Positions 1-10,576 of a stretch of DNA of 64,000 nucleotides are shown here, in pieces. The DNA is taken from positions 1,632,501 through 1,696,500 of the forward strand of contig NZ_MUBG01000001.1 of NCBI RefSeq assembly GCF_002022415.1, in the 5' to 3' direction. This DNA is from Bartonella sp. WD12.1. Its GTDB lineage: Bacteria > Pseudomonadota > Alphaproteobacteria > Rhizobiales > Rhizobiaceae. Every line of letters starts with the position of its first letter. The first letter of the stretch is position 1. Under the pieces are notes generated by a model. The model did not search any database. It was given only the letters and a program-made list of their open reading frames with translations, and had not been told where the DNA came from. A program made the translations under genes and the position numbers.

Positions 1-233
1 AGGATAAAGGTCAGATTGAAACAGCAATGGCTGATTTAAAAACTGCACTTGAGGGTACTGATACTGAAGAGGTAACAGTAAAGATGCAAAAATTAGCAGA
101 AGTTAGCATGAAGCTTGGGCAAGCTATGTATGAAGCTTCAGATACAGCAGCAAAGGCTGATGCTGAGACGGATACAAAAAATGATGATGTTGTTGATGCT
201 GATTTTGAAGAAGTTAATGATCAAAAGAAATAG
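1..233 (+). CDS. dnaK: DnaK (Hsp70 chaperone), C-terminal fragment
   Basis: This is the 3' end of dnaK; the gene starts outside the window and the reading frame is open from base 3. The visible 76 or so residues are the acidic, Ala/Glu/Asp-rich end of the lid helices and the disordered tail. They finish [12 protein letters not shown], the usual alphaproteobacterial variant of the EEV-type DnaK C terminus. DnaK is the ATP-driven cytosolic Hsp70 that works with DnaJ and GrpE. The identification rests on this tail plus dnaJ directly downstream on the same strand. A clear intrinsic terminator follows the stop codon, so dnaJ, 160 bases further on, may be transcribed partly from its own promoter or by read-through. 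Confidence 0.93.
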   Translation, partial: DKGQIETAMADLKTALEGTDTEEVTVKMQKLAEVSMKLGQAMYEASDTAAKADAETDTKNDDVVDADFEEVNDQKK

Positions 234-260
234 TTGAAGCAAATGTATTTATAAGTTAAT

Positions 261-296
261 AAACCCAGCCTGTGAAATATAAGGCTGGGTTTTGTT
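261..296 (+). terminator. Rho-independent terminator after dnaK
   Basis: A perfect 9-bp stem, AACCCAGCC (262-270) with GGCTGGGTT (283-291), has a 12-base loop and is followed by a T-rich run. It lies 28 bases after the dnaK stop, between dnaK and dnaJ, so it probably attenuates rather than fully separates the two. Confidence 0.88.
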
Positions 297-393
297 GTTT
301 AGGAGCAAGTTTATAGCTTTGTTACTTAAAGAATGTAGATTAAAACAAATATTATCTTGAGATGGATGACGGAAAATTTATCAGGAATACATG

Positions 394-1524
394 ATGAAAG
401 TTGATTATTATGAAATTCTCGGCGTAACGCGTGGATGTGATGATAAAAAGCTGAAATCTGCTTTTCGTAAGCTGGCAATGCAATATCATCCTGACCGTAA
501 TCCAGGGAATAAAGAAGCAGAACAAAAATTCAAAGAAATTGGCGAAGCCTATGAAGTTCTGAAAGATCCTCAAAAGCGGGCTGCTTATGATCGATTTGGT
601 CATACCGCTTTTGAAAATGGTGGTCGTGAAGGAGCTAATCCGTTTGGTGGTGGATTTGCTGATATTTTTGAAGATTTCTTTGGTGAAATCATGGGCGGTG
701 GACATCGTAAACGTAGTGATGGCCGTGAACGTGGTGCAGACCTAAGTTATAATATGGAAGTGACATTAGAAGAAGCATTTGCAGGTAAAACGGCGCAAAT
801 TAATATTCCCAGTTCCATTGTGTGTGATGTTTGCGAGGGATCGGGTGCAAAAAAAGGCTCCAAGCCACAAACTTGTGGCACTTGTTATGGGGCTGGGCGT
901 GTGCGTGCTGCGCAAGGCTTTTTTTCTATTGAACGAACATGTCCACTTTGTCATGGTCGTGGTGAAATTATTACAGATCCATGTTCAAAATGCCGTGGTG
1001 CAAGACGGGTGGAAGCAAACCGTTCGTTGCGTGTCAATATTCCAGCGGGTATTGAAGATGGTACGCGTGTTCGTCTTTCTGGCGAAGGTGATGCTGGAAC
1101 TCGTGGAGGTCCTGCAGGTGATCTTTATATTTTTCTTTCCATTAAACCGCATGAATTTTTTCAGAGGGATGGGGCAGATCTTCATTGCCGTGTGCCTATT
1201 TCGATGATTACGGCTGCGTTAGGGGGAGAGTTTGAGGTTTCTGATCTTGATGGTATCAAAGCGCGAGTGAAGGTGCCAGAAGGTACACAAAATGGGCATC
1301 AATTCCGCCTTAAAGGTAAAGGAATGCCTATGTTACGCCAACAAACAAGGGGTGATCTTTATATACATATCACTATTGAAACACCGCAAAAATTGACGCA
1401 AAAACAACGTGAATTATTGCAAGAGTTTGATAAGCTTTCTAACCATGAAAATTCACCGCAATCACACGGTTTTTTTTCACGTATGAAAGAGTTTTTTGAA
1501 AATATTGCTGGTCAAAATTCATAA
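394..1524 (+). CDS. dnaJ: DnaJ (Hsp40 co-chaperone)
   Basis: DnaJ stimulates DnaK ATPase activity and delivers unfolded clients in the cytosol. Domains in order are: the J domain at residues 1-70 with the catalytic HPD in YHPDRNP; a Gly/Phe-rich linker at about 75-110; a zinc-binding region with [24 protein letters not shown] and CSKCRGAR; and the C-terminal substrate-binding domains. The last zinc repeat ends GAR rather than the canonical GxG, but all eight cysteines are present. Length (376 aa) is normal for class A DnaJ. ATG codons lie at 391 and 394; 394 is preferred because it leaves seven bases after AGGA (383-386) and gives the usual MKVDYYE start. It follows dnaK, the standard chaperone pair. 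Confidence 0.96.
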   Translation: MKVDYYEILGVTRGCDDKKLKSAFRKLAMQYHPDRNPGNKEAEQKFKEIGEAYEVLKDPQKRAAYDRFGHTAFENGGREGANPFGGGFADIFEDFFGEIMGGGHRKRSDGRERGADLSYNMEVTLEEAFAGKTAQINIPSSIVCDVCEGSGAKKGSKPQTCGTCYGAGRVRAAQGFFSIERTCPLCHGRGEIITDPCSKCRGARRVEANRSLRVNIPAGIEDGTRVRLSGEGDAGTRGGPAGDLYIFLSIKPHEFFQRDGADLHCRVPISMITAALGGEFEVSDLDGIKARVKVPEGTQNGHQFRLKGKGMPMLRQQTRGDLYIHITIETPQKLTQKQRELLQEFDKLSNHENSPQSHGFFSRMKEFFENIAGQNS

Positions 1525-2430
1525 AATAGACACAGGCAAGAAACGACAAAAAATACACACGAATGTTTTTGCAATAAATCTGTCATAATATTCTTAAATC
1601 AGGTAGCCTAACAGGTTTTTCTTTAAGTATAATCCTAAAATACCTATAGAGAATGATTTTAGAAAATATAAAAATGGTTAATCCTCTGCCTTGAGGTTAA
1701 GGACGATAAACATAGTTTCATTAAGATTTATGTATAAAATACTTTTCATTGGACGCAATCAGAGTAATCATTAACTATAGATTTTATGCATCTGTTCTTC
1801 AGTTTTTTATAACTTCTATAGTATGAAGAAGTTGTGAATTGGCGGATTGGTCCAATATGGTACAGATCGTGATAAAAGTAAAACCCTTAAAAGATGGGCA
1901 TAGAGTCAAAATACAATCGCTTTTATGAATGTTTAATTTTTATGCAGAAATTGCTAAGGCTTGAATTCCGTTAAACAATGTTTAATTAGTGATGATAATA
2001 CATTGATGTATTAGAGATTATTACATTTCCAAAGTTGCTCCATTTATTAAAGGTATGACAATTAATTGCATTATAGAAAAATATGTTTTTTCCATAAAAC
2101 CATTGATTTTTTACAACCTATTTTGTTAAAGCGTTATTGTGTAGTTTAATCAGTAATTATATAGCATTTCCCAAAAGATTTTCTATATTATCCTAGCACT
2201 TTTGATAAAGTAAGATTATAAAGTGATGATATTTTTTGTTCCTTTTTTTAAAATACTCCAGTGTCAATAATTGCTTAAGGTGCATTTATCTAGTTTCATT
2301 TGTTTTAAACGCAATTTTGGAAAAAATCAGATGATTTTTAAGGAGTTGAATGAAAAATGTATTTCAAATCTGTTTTCATTTTTCCTAAATTTTATAAAAG
2401 AGGGCAGACAATAATGAGGAGACTCGTTTG
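1525..2430. other. 0.9 kb AT-rich intergenic gap dnaJ-argB
   Basis: No ORF of convincing length or composition lies on either strand. The stretch is very AT-rich with scattered short poly-T and poly-A runs. A perfect 15-base palindrome, TTAAACA-A-TGTTTAA, sits at 1971-1985. A weak AACTTC/GAAGTT inverted repeat lies near 1810-1840. The last 60 bases carry the argB promoter and a GAGGA ribosome site (2416-2420). It looks like decayed coding sequence or an old deletion joint, but I cannot recognise a remnant by eye. Confidence 0.6.
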
Positions 2431-3336
2431 ATGGGTGACACTGCAAATACTGCCGCAGATATTTTCGAAAAGCAGGCAGCGTTTTTGTCATCTGCTTTGC
2501 CTTACATGCAAAAATATGAAAATAAAACGGTTGTTGTAAAATATGGCGGACACGCTATGGGTGATCCTGCTTTAGGGCAGGCATTTGCACGTGATATTGC
2601 TCTTTTGAAACAATCAGGCATTAATCCTGTTGTAGTTCACGGGGGTGGCCCTCAGATCGCTGAAATTTTGAGGAAAATGGGTATCGAATCGCGATTTGAA
2701 AATGGTTTACGCGTAACTGATGAAAAAATCGTTGAAGTAGTTGAGATGGTTTTAGCAGGCTCAATCAATAAGGAGATTGTAGCTCTCATCAATGCTGAAG
2801 GAGAATGGGCAATTGGTCTTTGTGGCAAAGATGGCAATATGGTTTTTGCTGAGAAAGCTTATAAGACTATAATTGATCCTGATTCACGTATTGAACGTGT
2901 TTTGGATTTAGGATTTGTTGGAGAACCTGTTGAAATTGATCGAACATTGTTGGATCTATTAGCGTGCTCTGAAATGATTCCGGTACTTGCTCCAGTTGCT
3001 CCAGGTCGTGACGGTAAAACCTATAATATTAATGCTGATATTTTTGCTGGAGCGATTGCTGGTGCTTTAAAAGCTAAACGCCTTTTATTTCTAACTGATG
3101 TTCCTGGTGTGTTGGATAAAGAGGGTAAAATTTTAAAGGAATTAACAATTTCTGATGCTGAGCATCTTATCAAGGATGGAACAATTTCAGATGGTATGAT
3201 TCCAAAGGTAGAGACTTGTATTGAAGCTATTCAAAATGGCGTGGAAGGTGTAGTTATTTTAAATGGTAAAACACCTCATTCTGTTTTGCTTGAATTATTT
3301 ACCGAACATGGAGTTGGGACGCTTATCGTTTCATAA
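2431..3336 (+). CDS. argB: Acetylglutamate kinase
   Basis: ArgB phosphorylates N-acetyl-L-glutamate with ATP, the second step of the acetylated ornithine/arginine pathway, in the cytosol. The 301-residue protein shows the amino-acid-kinase fold signatures: [11 protein letters not shown] near residue 38 for the phosphate-binding loop, VVHGGGPQI for the acetylglutamate site, and the NINAD and SDGMIPKV segments near the nucleotide site. Length fits the family. The ATG at 2431 is chosen, ten bases after GAGGA; an in-frame TTG at 2428 would add one residue. The reading frame is intact, which is notable because argF in the same window (50576-51509) is destroyed while argD is intact. The enzyme may be a relic, or may serve ornithine production. 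Confidence 0.95.
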   Translation: MGDTANTAADIFEKQAAFLSSALPYMQKYENKTVVVKYGGHAMGDPALGQAFARDIALLKQSGINPVVVHGGGPQIAEILRKMGIESRFENGLRVTDEKIVEVVEMVLAGSINKEIVALINAEGEWAIGLCGKDGNMVFAEKAYKTIIDPDSRIERVLDLGFVGEPVEIDRTLLDLLACSEMIPVLAPVAPGRDGKTYNINADIFAGAIAGALKAKRLLFLTDVPGVLDKEGKILKELTISDAEHLIKDGTISDGMIPKVETCIEAIQNGVEGVVILNGKTPHSVLLELFTEHGVGTLIVS

Positions 3337-3371
3337 AATGTATCGGGATCAATTTAGGGATGGAACCTTTT

Positions 3372-4286
3372 ATGGCTGAAATACAGCAGTTAAGACGCTT
3401 TTTATTCAGTAAGCAAGAATTGGCATTATTTGCTGCAACAATACTTTGGGGTATTACATTTTTAATTATTCATATTGCAGTACAATATAGTGGACCGCTT
3501 TTTTTTGTGGGATTTCGTTTCATTGTTGCAGCACTCATATCTGGGATGATTTTTTGGCGCTCTCTGAAAGGCATAACTTTTTATGAAATTTTTGCTGGTA
3601 TGAGTATTGGTTTGGGAATGTTTTTTGGTTATACTTTACAAACAGCAGGGCTTCAAACTATTATCAGCAGTCAATCCGCATTTATTACGGCACTTTATGT
3701 GCCGATGGTTCCGATATTGCAATGGATTTTTTTAAAAAAACCTCCTCATTTTGCCAGTTGGATTGGTATTATTTTTGCTTTTATTGGGCTTTTGTTGGTT
3801 TCTGGACAAGGATTTAAAGGTATTAATTTTTCAAAAGGTGAAACTCTTACTTTGCTAGGAGCTTTGGCGATTGCTGGGGAAATTATTCTTATTGGGCTTT
3901 TTGCAAATAAGGTTGATAGTCGGCGTATAACGGTTATACAATTATTTTTTGGTGGTGTTTTTTCATTTCTCTGTATGCCTTTAATGGGAGAAAATATTCC
4001 TGAATTTTCATGGATTTGGCTAAATGTAGGTTTAAGCTTGGCTTTGATGAGTGCGGTAATCCAATTGACTATGAACTGGGCACAAAAATCTGTTTCACCT
4101 ACCCGCGCAACACTCATTTATGCAGGTGAACCTGTTTGGGCTGGTATTGTTGGGCGTTTGGCTGGTGAGCGTTTATCTGCTTCAGCTTTATTGGGTGGTT
4201 TACTTATTTTAATTGGGATTGTGATAGCTGAGTTACAGCCTGCACAATGGCGTAAAAAAGGCGTAGTGAATAAAAAAATCAATTAA
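3372..4286 (+). CDS. EamA/DMT-family inner-membrane transporter
   Basis: The 304-residue protein is almost entirely hydrophobic, with about ten predicted membrane helices in two EamA repeats. The first starts at ELALFAATILWGITFL and the second at GETLTLLGALAIAGEIIL. Conserved EamA features include the early LWG-F motif and PTRATLIYAGEPVWAG before the ninth helix. Members of this drug/metabolite superfamily export or import small metabolites, amino acids or cofactors, but substrate cannot be read from sequence. It lies 35 bases after argB on the same strand and could be co-transcribed. ATG 3372 is preferred over 3360 because a GGGATGGA ribosome site (3357-3364) ends seven bases before it. The C terminus is short and basic (WRKKGVVNKK). 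Confidence 0.85.
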   Translation: MAEIQQLRRFLFSKQELALFAATILWGITFLIIHIAVQYSGPLFFVGFRFIVAALISGMIFWRSLKGITFYEIFAGMSIGLGMFFGYTLQTAGLQTIISSQSAFITALYVPMVPILQWIFLKKPPHFASWIGIIFAFIGLLLVSGQGFKGINFSKGETLTLLGALAIAGEIILIGLFANKVDSRRITVIQLFFGGVFSFLCMPLMGENIPEFSWIWLNVGLSLALMSAVIQLTMNWAQKSVSPTRATLIYAGEPVWAGIVGRLAGERLSASALLGGLLILIGIVIAELQPAQWRKKGVVNKKIN

Positions 4287-4550
4287 CTTTTTCTTCTTAG
4301 CAATTTTTTATGACGATTTTGCTTGAGAGAGCTAGGTTATTGAAAATGCTTAGAGTCTATAGTTGATAAAAACCAGAATAGAGAATTTCATATTAAGTGA
4401 TTATCATTGTGATTGAAGCAAATAAAAATTTAATCTTTGTTCAAGTTAATAGAGTTTTACGAGCAATCTTCATCTCTATTCTTTTAAAGGTTTTCAAGAG
4501 TATATAATTGGTCTTTGCGTTTTGTGCTATTCTTTGCTAAATCGCCTTGT

Positions 4551-6356
4551 ATGACAATAGATCGCAATTATATCCGTAATTTTTCCATTGTGGCACACAT
4601 CGATCATGGAAAGTCAACTTTGGCTGATCGCTTGATTCAAATGACAGGTGGCCTTGAAACACGAAAGATGAAAGACCAAGTGCTCGATTCTATGGATATT
4701 GAGCGCGAACGTGGGATTACTATTAAAGCGCAAACAGTACGTTTGCGCTATAAAGCAAAGAATGGTGAAACATATATCTTAAATCTTATTGATACACCTG
4801 GCCATGTTGATTTTGCTTATGAGGTATCGCGTTCATTAGCGGCTTGTGAAGGTTCATTATTGGTAGTGGATGCAAGTCAGGGAGTAGAAGCGCAAACGTT
4901 AGCGAATGTTTACCAGGCTATTGATAATAATCACGAATTGGTTGTTGTACTCAATAAGGTAGATCTTCCAGCTGCAGAGCCTGAGCGGATTAAAGAGCAA
5001 ATTGAAGATGTGATCGGTATCGATGCATCTGGAGCATTGGAAATATCAGCAAAAACAGGTTTAGGTGTTGTGGATGTTTTAGAAGCAATTGTTATGCAAC
5101 TACCTCCTCCCCATATTGGCGATGTTACAAAACCATTAAAGGCAATGTTAGTTGACAGTTGGTATGATGTTTATCTTGGTGTTGTTGTTTTGGTGCGGGT
5201 AATTGATGGTGTGTTTAAAAAAGGTCAAACTATTCGTATGATGGGCACGGGAGCAAAATATCCCGTTGAACGAGTTGGAGTGTTCACTCCAAAAATGATA
5301 CAGGTTGATGAATTAGGGCCAGGAGAGATCGGTTTCATAACTGCTTCTATTAAGGAAGTTGCTGATACGCGCGTTGGGGATACTATTACTGATGAGCGCC
5401 ACCCTTGTGAAGATATGTTGCCTGGTTTTAAATCTGCTCAACCGGTTGTCTTTTGTGGTCTTTTTCCAATTGATGCAGCTCATTTTGAAGATTTACGTGC
5501 AGCTATGGGGAAATTGCGCTTAAATGATGCGAGTTTTTCTTTTGAGATGGAAACATCAGCTGCTTTAGGTTTTGGTTTTCGTTGTGGCTTTTTAGGGTTG
5601 CTTCATCTTGAAATTATTCAAGAACGATTAGAGCGTGAATTTAATTTAGATTTAATTGCAACAGCACCTTCTGTTGTTTATCGCATGCATATGACTAATG
5701 GTTCTATTGAAGAATTACACAATCCAGCTGATATGCCTGATAGCGTTAAAATTGTTTCCATTGAAGAGCCATGGATTCGTGCAACAATTATGACACCTGA
5801 TAATTATCTTGGAGCGATTTTAGAGCTTTGCCAAGAACGGCGCGGGGTACAAGTTAGTTTGTCATATGTGGGGACGCGTGCCATAGTAACGTATGATTTG
5901 CCTTTAAATGAGGTAGTTTTCGATTTTTATGATCGGTTAAAGTCAATTTCAAAGGGATATGCTTCTTTTGATTATCAGATGATTGATTATTCTGAAGGTG
6001 ATTTGGTTAAAATGTCTATTTTAGTCAATGGAGAACCTATTGACGCATTGTCGATGCTTGTGCACCGCACTATAGCGGAAAAGCGTGGACGTTCTATGTG
6101 CGAAAAGCTTAAAGATCTTATTCCTCAACATATGTTTCAAATTCCAATTCAAGCAGCAATTGGTAGTAAAATTATTGCACGTGAAACAATTCGTGCTTTA
6201 CGCAAAGATGTGACAGCTAAATGTTATGGTGGTGACATTACCCGTAAGCGCAAATTGTTAGAAAAACAAAAAGAAGGTAAAAAACGCATGCGTCAGTTTG
6301 GAAAGGTAGAAATTCCGCAGTCAGCTTTTATTCAAGCACTTAAAATGAGTAAATAA
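4551..6356 (+). CDS. lepA: Elongation factor 4 (LepA), ribosomal GTPase
   Basis: LepA/EF4 is a translational GTPase that acts on ribosomes during elongation or 30S biogenesis. The 601-residue length is typical. The G domain starts at once, with G1 [10 protein letters not shown]2 RGITIKAQ, G3 DTPGHVDF, G4 NKVDLP and G5 SAKTG. EF-G-like domains II, III and V follow, then the LepA-specific basic C-terminal domain ([17 protein letters not shown]). ATG 4551 gives the family-standard [12 protein letters not shown] start; an in-frame TTG at 4515 would add an implausible hydrophobic leader. In many proteobacteria lepA precedes lepB; here it is alone, convergent with dapD. Confidence 0.97.
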   Translation: MTIDRNYIRNFSIVAHIDHGKSTLADRLIQMTGGLETRKMKDQVLDSMDIERERGITIKAQTVRLRYKAKNGETYILNLIDTPGHVDFAYEVSRSLAACEGSLLVVDASQGVEAQTLANVYQAIDNNHELVVVLNKVDLPAAEPERIKEQIEDVIGIDASGALEISAKTGLGVVDVLEAIVMQLPPPHIGDVTKPLKAMLVDSWYDVYLGVVVLVRVIDGVFKKGQTIRMMGTGAKYPVERVGVFTPKMIQVDELGPGEIGFITASIKEVADTRVGDTITDERHPCEDMLPGFKSAQPVVFCGLFPIDAAHFEDLRAAMGKLRLNDASFSFEMETSAALGFGFRCGFLGLLHLEIIQERLEREFNLDLIATAPSVVYRMHMTNGSIEELHNPADMPDSVKIVSIEEPWIRATIMTPDNYLGAILELCQERRGVQVSLSYVGTRAIVTYDLPLNEVVFDFYDRLKSISKGYASFDYQMIDYSEGDLVKMSILVNGEPIDALSMLVHRTIAEKRGRSMCEKLKDLIPQHMFQIPIQAAIGSKIIARETIRALRKDVTAKCYGGDITRKRKLLEKQKEGKKRMRQFGKVEIPQSAFIQALKMSK

Positions 6357-6359
6357 TTT

Positions 6360-6384
6360 AAAAAGGAAGGTGTTTGCCTTTTTT
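6360..6384. terminator. Bidirectional terminator between lepA and dapD
   Basis: AAAAAGG (6360-6366) pairs with CCTTTTTT (6377-6384) around a short loop. A-run and T-run flanks make it usable from either side, which suits the two converging genes. Confidence 0.65.
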
Positions 6385-6437
6385 GATTGTTTTGGCTTTG
6401 ATATAATGCTTGTCGAGGGAGATCTTTAAACAGCATT

Positions 6438-7286
6438 TTAGTCGCGTAGGAGATCATTAATAGATGTTTTTTCCCGTGTTTTTTGATCTACTCGTTTGAC
6501 AATGACAGCACAATAAAGGTTGGGACCTATTTCACCACTAGGTAGCGGTTTTCCAGGGAATGAGCCTGGAACAACAACTGAATAGGCTGGTACTTCACCT
6601 ATAAAAATTTCGCCTGTTGTACGGTCAATAATTTTTGTAGATTTTCCAATAAAAACTCCCATACCTAAAACAGCGCCTTCACGAATAATGCAACCTTCAA
6701 CTATTTCAGAACGTGCACCGATAAAACAATGATCTTCAATAATTGTTGGACCTGCTTGCAGTGGCTCTAAAACACCTCCAATACCGACACCACCAGAAAG
6801 ATGAACATGCTTACCAATTTGGGCACAGGAACCAACAGTGGTCCACGTATCAATCATTGTTCCTTCATCTATATAGGCACCAAGGTTAACAAAAGATGGC
6901 ATTAAGATGACATTGGGTGCAATATAAGCAGAACGGCGTACAATTGCTCCAGGAACTGAGCGGAAATTGGCTTGTTTAAAATCAGCTTCTTGCCATCCGG
7001 AAAATTTTGAAGGTATTTTATCCCACCAACACGATTCATTTGTTTGACCAGAAATGATGCGCATAGGATTGAGTTTAAACGATAGAAGAATAGCTTTTTT
7101 TAACCATTGATGAATATACCATTGACCGTCTTCTTGACGTTTTGCTACGCGGACTTCACCTTTATCTAGAAGATTTAATGCGTGTTCAACGCTGTCACGA
7201 ATTTCACCTTTTGTAGAGGTATTAATAGAATCGATATTGTTAAATGCTTTTTCGATAATCGTTTCAAGTTGTGTGAGATTGGTCAT
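6438..7286 (-). CDS. dapD: Tetrahydrodipicolinate N-succinyltransferase
   Basis: DapD transfers succinyl from succinyl-CoA to tetrahydrodipicolinate in the diaminopimelate/lysine pathway, supplying peptidoglycan cross-links. The 282-residue protein has the N-terminal helical domain followed by a left-handed beta-helix of hexapeptide repeats from about residue 105 ([36 protein letters not shown]). Length is typical. ATG at 7286 gives [15 protein letters not shown]; an upstream in-frame TTG at 7307 would add seven residues. It is divergent from the LOG-family pseudogene. In related rhizobia dapE commonly lies nearby, but it is not present in this window. Confidence 0.95.
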   Translation of the reverse strand: MTNLTQLETIIEKAFNNIDSINTSTKGEIRDSVEHALNLLDKGEVRVAKRQEDGQWYIHQWLKKAILLSFKLNPMRIISGQTNESCWWDKIPSKFSGWQEADFKQANFRSVPGAIVRRSAYIAPNVILMPSFVNLGAYIDEGTMIDTWTTVGSCAQIGKHVHLSGGVGIGGVLEPLQAGPTIIEDHCFIGARSEIVEGCIIREGAVLGMGVFIGKSTKIIDRTTGEIFIGEVPAYSVVVPGSFPGKPLPSGEIGPNLYCAVIVKRVDQKTREKTSINDLLRD

Positions 7287-7408
7287 TGCCAAAGTTCCAT
7301 TAAGCAAGTTGAAGGCATAAAGATTTATTGTTTATGGCCTACGTGAAGAAATGTATGTAGTCAATAAAAGGATTTTAAAAGAGTGTAACAGGTATATAGA
7401 AAAAGGCT

Positions 7409-8255
7409 ATGAAGAATGGTAAAAAGGAAAGAAAAAATGATATGCTATCTTCTTCTGCAAGGGAGGTTGGGCGACAGGTGAATGCAATATCTGAAACACC
7501 ACAGATGCGTTCACTTACTTATCGTATAGCTTATATGGATCAGGAATTTATGATACGTCCTGAATTACGTTCACAGCGTCTTGGTCTTGAGTTTTTAAAA
7601 CCAGAAATGGTTTTTCAGGAATGTGGTATTCAATCAACTGTTGTTTTATTTGGTGGAGCACGTATTCCTGAGTTTGGGCAAGAAGCATGGGCAGCAAAAA
7701 ATCAACAACAAAAGAATAATTTGCAAAATATGTCTCATTATTATGATGAGGCAAGAGAGTTTGCGCGTTTATGCTCGCGCTATTCTTCTACCACAAAATA
7801 TCGCGAATTCGTAATTGCAACGGGGGAGGACCTGGGGTAATGGAAGCAGGAAATCGTGGTGCTGATGATGTTGGTGCACCAACGATTGGTTTGAATGTTT
7901 TTTTGCCTCATGAACAATGGCCTAATACTTATGTGACACCGCATTTGTGTTTTAATTTTCATTATTTAACAATACGAAAAATGCATTTTTTAATACGGGC
8001 GAAAGCATTGGCGATTTTTCCCGGGGGTTTGGCACTTTGGATGAGTTTTTTGAGGCATTAACTTTAATGCAAACAGGTCGTATGGAACGAGTTCCTATTT
8101 TAATATTTGGGAAGGAATTTTGGAACAATGTTATCAATTTTGATTATTTGTCCACTCAAGGTATGATTTCTCCCTCTGATGTTGATCTTTTTACGTTTGT
8201 CAATACAGCAGAACAGGCTTTTGAAATAATTCGCTCTTTTTATAAGCTGGGTTGA
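7409..8255 (+). pseudogene. LOG-family (TIGR00730) nucleotide phosphoribohydrolase-like gene, two frameshifts
   Basis: Three reading frames join into one LOG/TIGR00730-type protein. Part one (from 7409 or ATG 7442) carries STVVLFGGARIP and the conserved REFVIATG. Part two carries the family signature GGGPGVMEAGNRGA and KMHFLIRAKALAIFPGG. Part three carries TLDEFFEALTLMQTGRM and the C-terminal helices. The first break needs one more G in the tract at 7822-7826, the second one more T at 8028-8030. Adding both restores a frame of about 272-283 codons, the usual size. Family members cleave nucleotide 5'-monophosphates such as cytokinin ribotides or purine/pyrimidine nucleotides. The PGGFGTLDE catalytic motif is split by the second lesion, so the gene is almost surely inactive unless the reads are in error. 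Confidence 0.85.
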
Positions 8256-8282
8256 TAGTTTAAGAAGACGTTTTTAAAGTAG

Positions 8283-9026
8283 TTAATAGTCAATTTTCAT
8301 CAAATAAAGACCTGAAGGAGGTGCGACCATGCCACAGCGCGCACGATCCTTGGCATTAAGAGCTGCTTCAAGATCTTGAGCTGTCCATTGTCCAGTACCA
8401 ACTTTCACAAGACTTCCTGCAAATGAACGGATCTGATGGTGAAGAAAAGAGCGAGCCTGTGCGTAAAGGAAAATTTCTTCTCCTTTTCTGTACACATCTA
8501 AGCGTTCAAGGGTGCGAATAGGGCTTTTAGCTTGGCAGTGGGCTGAGCGGAAAGTAGTAAAATCATGCTGTCCCACAAGCTTTTGAGCTGCTTCATGCAT
8601 AGCATCAGCATTAAGATGTTTTGGCAGCCACCACACACGTTTAATGTTTAAAGCTGGTGGTGAACGACGATTGAGAATTTTAAAGAGATAATAGCGTTTG
8701 GTTGCACAAAACCGTGCATGAAAACTATCTGGAACATTTTGTACATTTAAAACAGCAATATTTTCACCTTGTTGCTGCAAATGAGCATTAAGTGCATTAT
8801 GTACAGTATTAGCATGCCAGTTTTTTGTAAAATCAACATGCGCAACTTGTTCTATAGCGTGAACACCAGCATCGGTTCTGCCAGCTGTAACGATGGTTAA
8901 TTTTTGGCCGCTAAAGTTAAAGATAGCTTGTTCAATAGCACCTTGGATAGTGCGCAGCCCTGCTTGACGTTGCCAGCCAGCATAATTTGAACCATCATAT
9001 TCAAGAGTAAGTTTAAAGCGTACCAT
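8283..9026 (-). CDS. truA: tRNA pseudouridine(38-40) synthase TruA
   Basis: TruA converts uridines 38-40 of the tRNA anticodon stem-loop to pseudouridine. The 247-residue protein begins MVRFKLTLEYDGSNYAGWQRQ. It has the catalytic aspartate in AGRTDAGVHA near residue 52-60 and the C-terminal conserved segment RSFLHHQIRSFAGSLV. Length is normal. ATG at 9026 is chosen; the open frame extends upstream into fmt but only this start gives the family N terminus. fmt ends one base before this start (TGATATG), so def, fmt and truA are one tightly coupled operon. Confidence 0.96.
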   Translation of the reverse strand: MVRFKLTLEYDGSNYAGWQRQAGLRTIQGAIEQAIFNFSGQKLTIVTAGRTDAGVHAIEQVAHVDFTKNWHANTVHNALNAHLQQQGENIAVLNVQNVPDSFHARFCATKRYYLFKILNRRSPPALNIKRVWWLPKHLNADAMHEAAQKLVGQHDFTTFRSAHCQAKSPIRTLERLDVYRKGEEIFLYAQARSFLHHQIRSFAGSLVKVGTGQWTAQDLEAALNAKDRARCGMVAPPSGLYLMKIDY

Positions 9027-9027
9027 A

Positions 9028-9957
9028 TCAAAAAACTGCAGAAATGTTAGTTCCCCGCAAAAATGTTGGACTGTCAAGAATTTTACCACCAGATCGTTGG
9101 AGGTGAGTTATTTCTATTTGTCCTTTTCCGCAATGAATAATTAGACCTTTTTCTTCTATCCGACCAATTTCGAGTGAAACACCTTCCACTACGCGACTGC
9201 CAAGAATTTTCACCCGTTCTTGTTTTCCACCAATATCCATGATGCACCAGCAACCAGGAAAGGGAGAGAGAGCGCAGATACGTTTGTGAATGGATTGTGC
9301 AGATTGCGTCCAATCAATTCGGGTTTCTTCTTTTTTAATTTTAGCGGCATAAGTTACCCCTTCCAAGGGTTGTGGGGTAAGTTTGAGTTGGTTTCTTTCA
9401 AGATCTGATAAAGCTTTTACTATGAGCTTTGCTCCGATGTGTGAAAGCTTGTTTGAAAGTTCATGAGCTGTCATATTATTGGTGATGGCAATTGAGCGGG
9501 ATAAAGCGATAGGCCCTGTATCTAGTCCTTCATCCATTTTCATAATCATTATTCCAGTTTCTTGGTCACCAGCCATAATCGCGCGTTGAATAGGGGCTGC
9601 ACCACGCCAGCGCGGTAATAATGAAGCATGAACATTCAAACAACCAAAGCGTGGTGTTTCGAGAATAGCTTTTGGCAAAAGTAATCCATAAGCTGCGACA
9701 ACAGCAACATCAATAGATAATGCTGCAAACCGATCTTGTTCTTCAGATGTTTTGAGACTTTGAGGGGTAAAAACGGGGATGGATTTTGCTTGTGCTGCAT
9801 TCTGGACAGGAGAAGGGATCAATTTAAGACCACGCCGTCCCGCCGGACGGGGAGGTTGGCTGTAGACTGCTACAATATCATGGCCAGCATCTAATAAAGC
9901 ATGTAAAATGGGCACAGAAAAATCAGGTGTTCCCATAAAACTTAATCGTAATACCAT
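9028..9957 (-). CDS. fmt: Methionyl-tRNA formyltransferase
   Basis: Fmt uses 10-formyl-tetrahydrofolate to formylate initiator Met-tRNA. The 309-residue protein has the N-terminal formyltransferase fold ([15 protein letters not shown]), the catalytic [17 protein letters not shown] near residues 108-124 and the DEGLDTGPI segment. The C-terminal OB-like domain starts at about residue 205 ([17 protein letters not shown]). The ATG at 9957 overlaps the def stop codon as TGATG, so translation is probably coupled; a GTG one codon upstream is possible. Together with def this covers addition and removal of the N-formyl group. Confidence 0.96.
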   Translation of the reverse strand: MVLRLSFMGTPDFSVPILHALLDAGHDIVAVYSQPPRPAGRRGLKLIPSPVQNAAQAKSIPVFTPQSLKTSEEQDRFAALSIDVAVVAAYGLLLPKAILETPRFGCLNVHASLLPRWRGAAPIQRAIMAGDQETGIMIMKMDEGLDTGPIALSRSIAITNNMTAHELSNKLSHIGAKLIVKALSDLERNQLKLTPQPLEGVTYAAKIKKEETRIDWTQSAQSIHKRICALSPFPGCWCIMDIGGKQERVKILGSRVVEGVSLEIGRIEEKGLIIHCGKGQIEITHLQRSGGKILDSPTFLRGTNISAVF

Positions 9958-10487
9958 CACACAATTACTTTCTGTGTGTTTTTTTCTTTTGCGCGTTTTT
10001 TTAATTTCCGGATTACCATATCGCGCTTGATTTTTGAAATGTGATCAATAAAAAGACAGCCATTCAAATGGTCGATTTCATGTTGCAGGCAAGTAGCCAA
10101 GAGATCATCTGCTTCAATTTCTGTTTGCTTTCCTTCACGATCTCTATAACGAACACGAAGACGTTTAGGACGTTCAACTTGTGCGTAATATTCAGGAATA
10201 GACAGACAACCCTCTTTGTAAATATTGCGTTCATCTGATAGCCACAAAATTTCCGGATTGATCACAACAAGCGGATTTCTAGGGGTATTATTTTCAGCAA
10301 TATCTATAACCAGCATACGTAATGGTACACCAACTTGAATAGCAGCAAGACCAATTCCTTGAGCGTGATACATGGTTTCCAACATATCATCCGCTAGCTT
10401 TTGAATGGCTAGATCAATATGTTCGACAGGTTTTGAAACTTCACGTAAAATCGGGTCGGGTAAAGTGACTAAAGATTTCATTAGCAT
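9957..10487 (-). CDS. def: Peptide deformylase
   Basis: Def is the metal-dependent hydrolase that removes formyl from nascent N-terminal methionine. The 176-residue protein carries all three motifs: [10 protein letters not shown] near residue 46, EGCLSIPE with the metal-ligand cysteine near 94, and QHEIDHLNG with the HExxH zinc or iron ligands near 136. Start is uncertain: ATG 10487 or ATG 10481 ([10 protein letters not shown]). Neither has a good ribosome-binding site, so a leaderless or weakly initiated message is possible. It is the first gene of the def-fmt-truA operon and divergent from rmuC with only about 90 bases between. Confidence 0.96.
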   Translation of the reverse strand: MLMKSLVTLPDPILREVSKPVEHIDLAIQKLADDMLETMYHAQGIGLAAIQVGVPLRMLVIDIAENNTPRNPLVVINPEILWLSDERNIYKEGCLSIPEYYAQVERPKRLRVRYRDREGKQTEIEADDLLATCLQHEIDHLNGCLFIDHISKIKRDMVIRKLKKRAKEKNTQKVIV

Positions 10488-10576
10488 GGGAATAAATTAA
10501 TCAATGGTTTATTACTGGTCAATATTGAATGAGAGATTCGCGCGCTTTTTCGTAATAAAATCGCTATATTGCTGTT

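Noticed and set aside
779-1207. A 142-codon ORF inside dnaJ in another frame
   Set aside because: Shadow frame of a clear dnaJ; repeats of Cys/Gly codons keep it open by chance.
4397-4409. TGATTATCA Fur-like word upstream of lepA
   Set aside because: The match is short, lies 140 bases before a housekeeping translation gene, and similar words recur in AT-rich gaps.
7822-8030. Programmed frameshifting in the LOG gene
   Set aside because: Two separate shifts at different simple tracts without slippery heptamers or downstream structures; simple pseudogenisation fits better.
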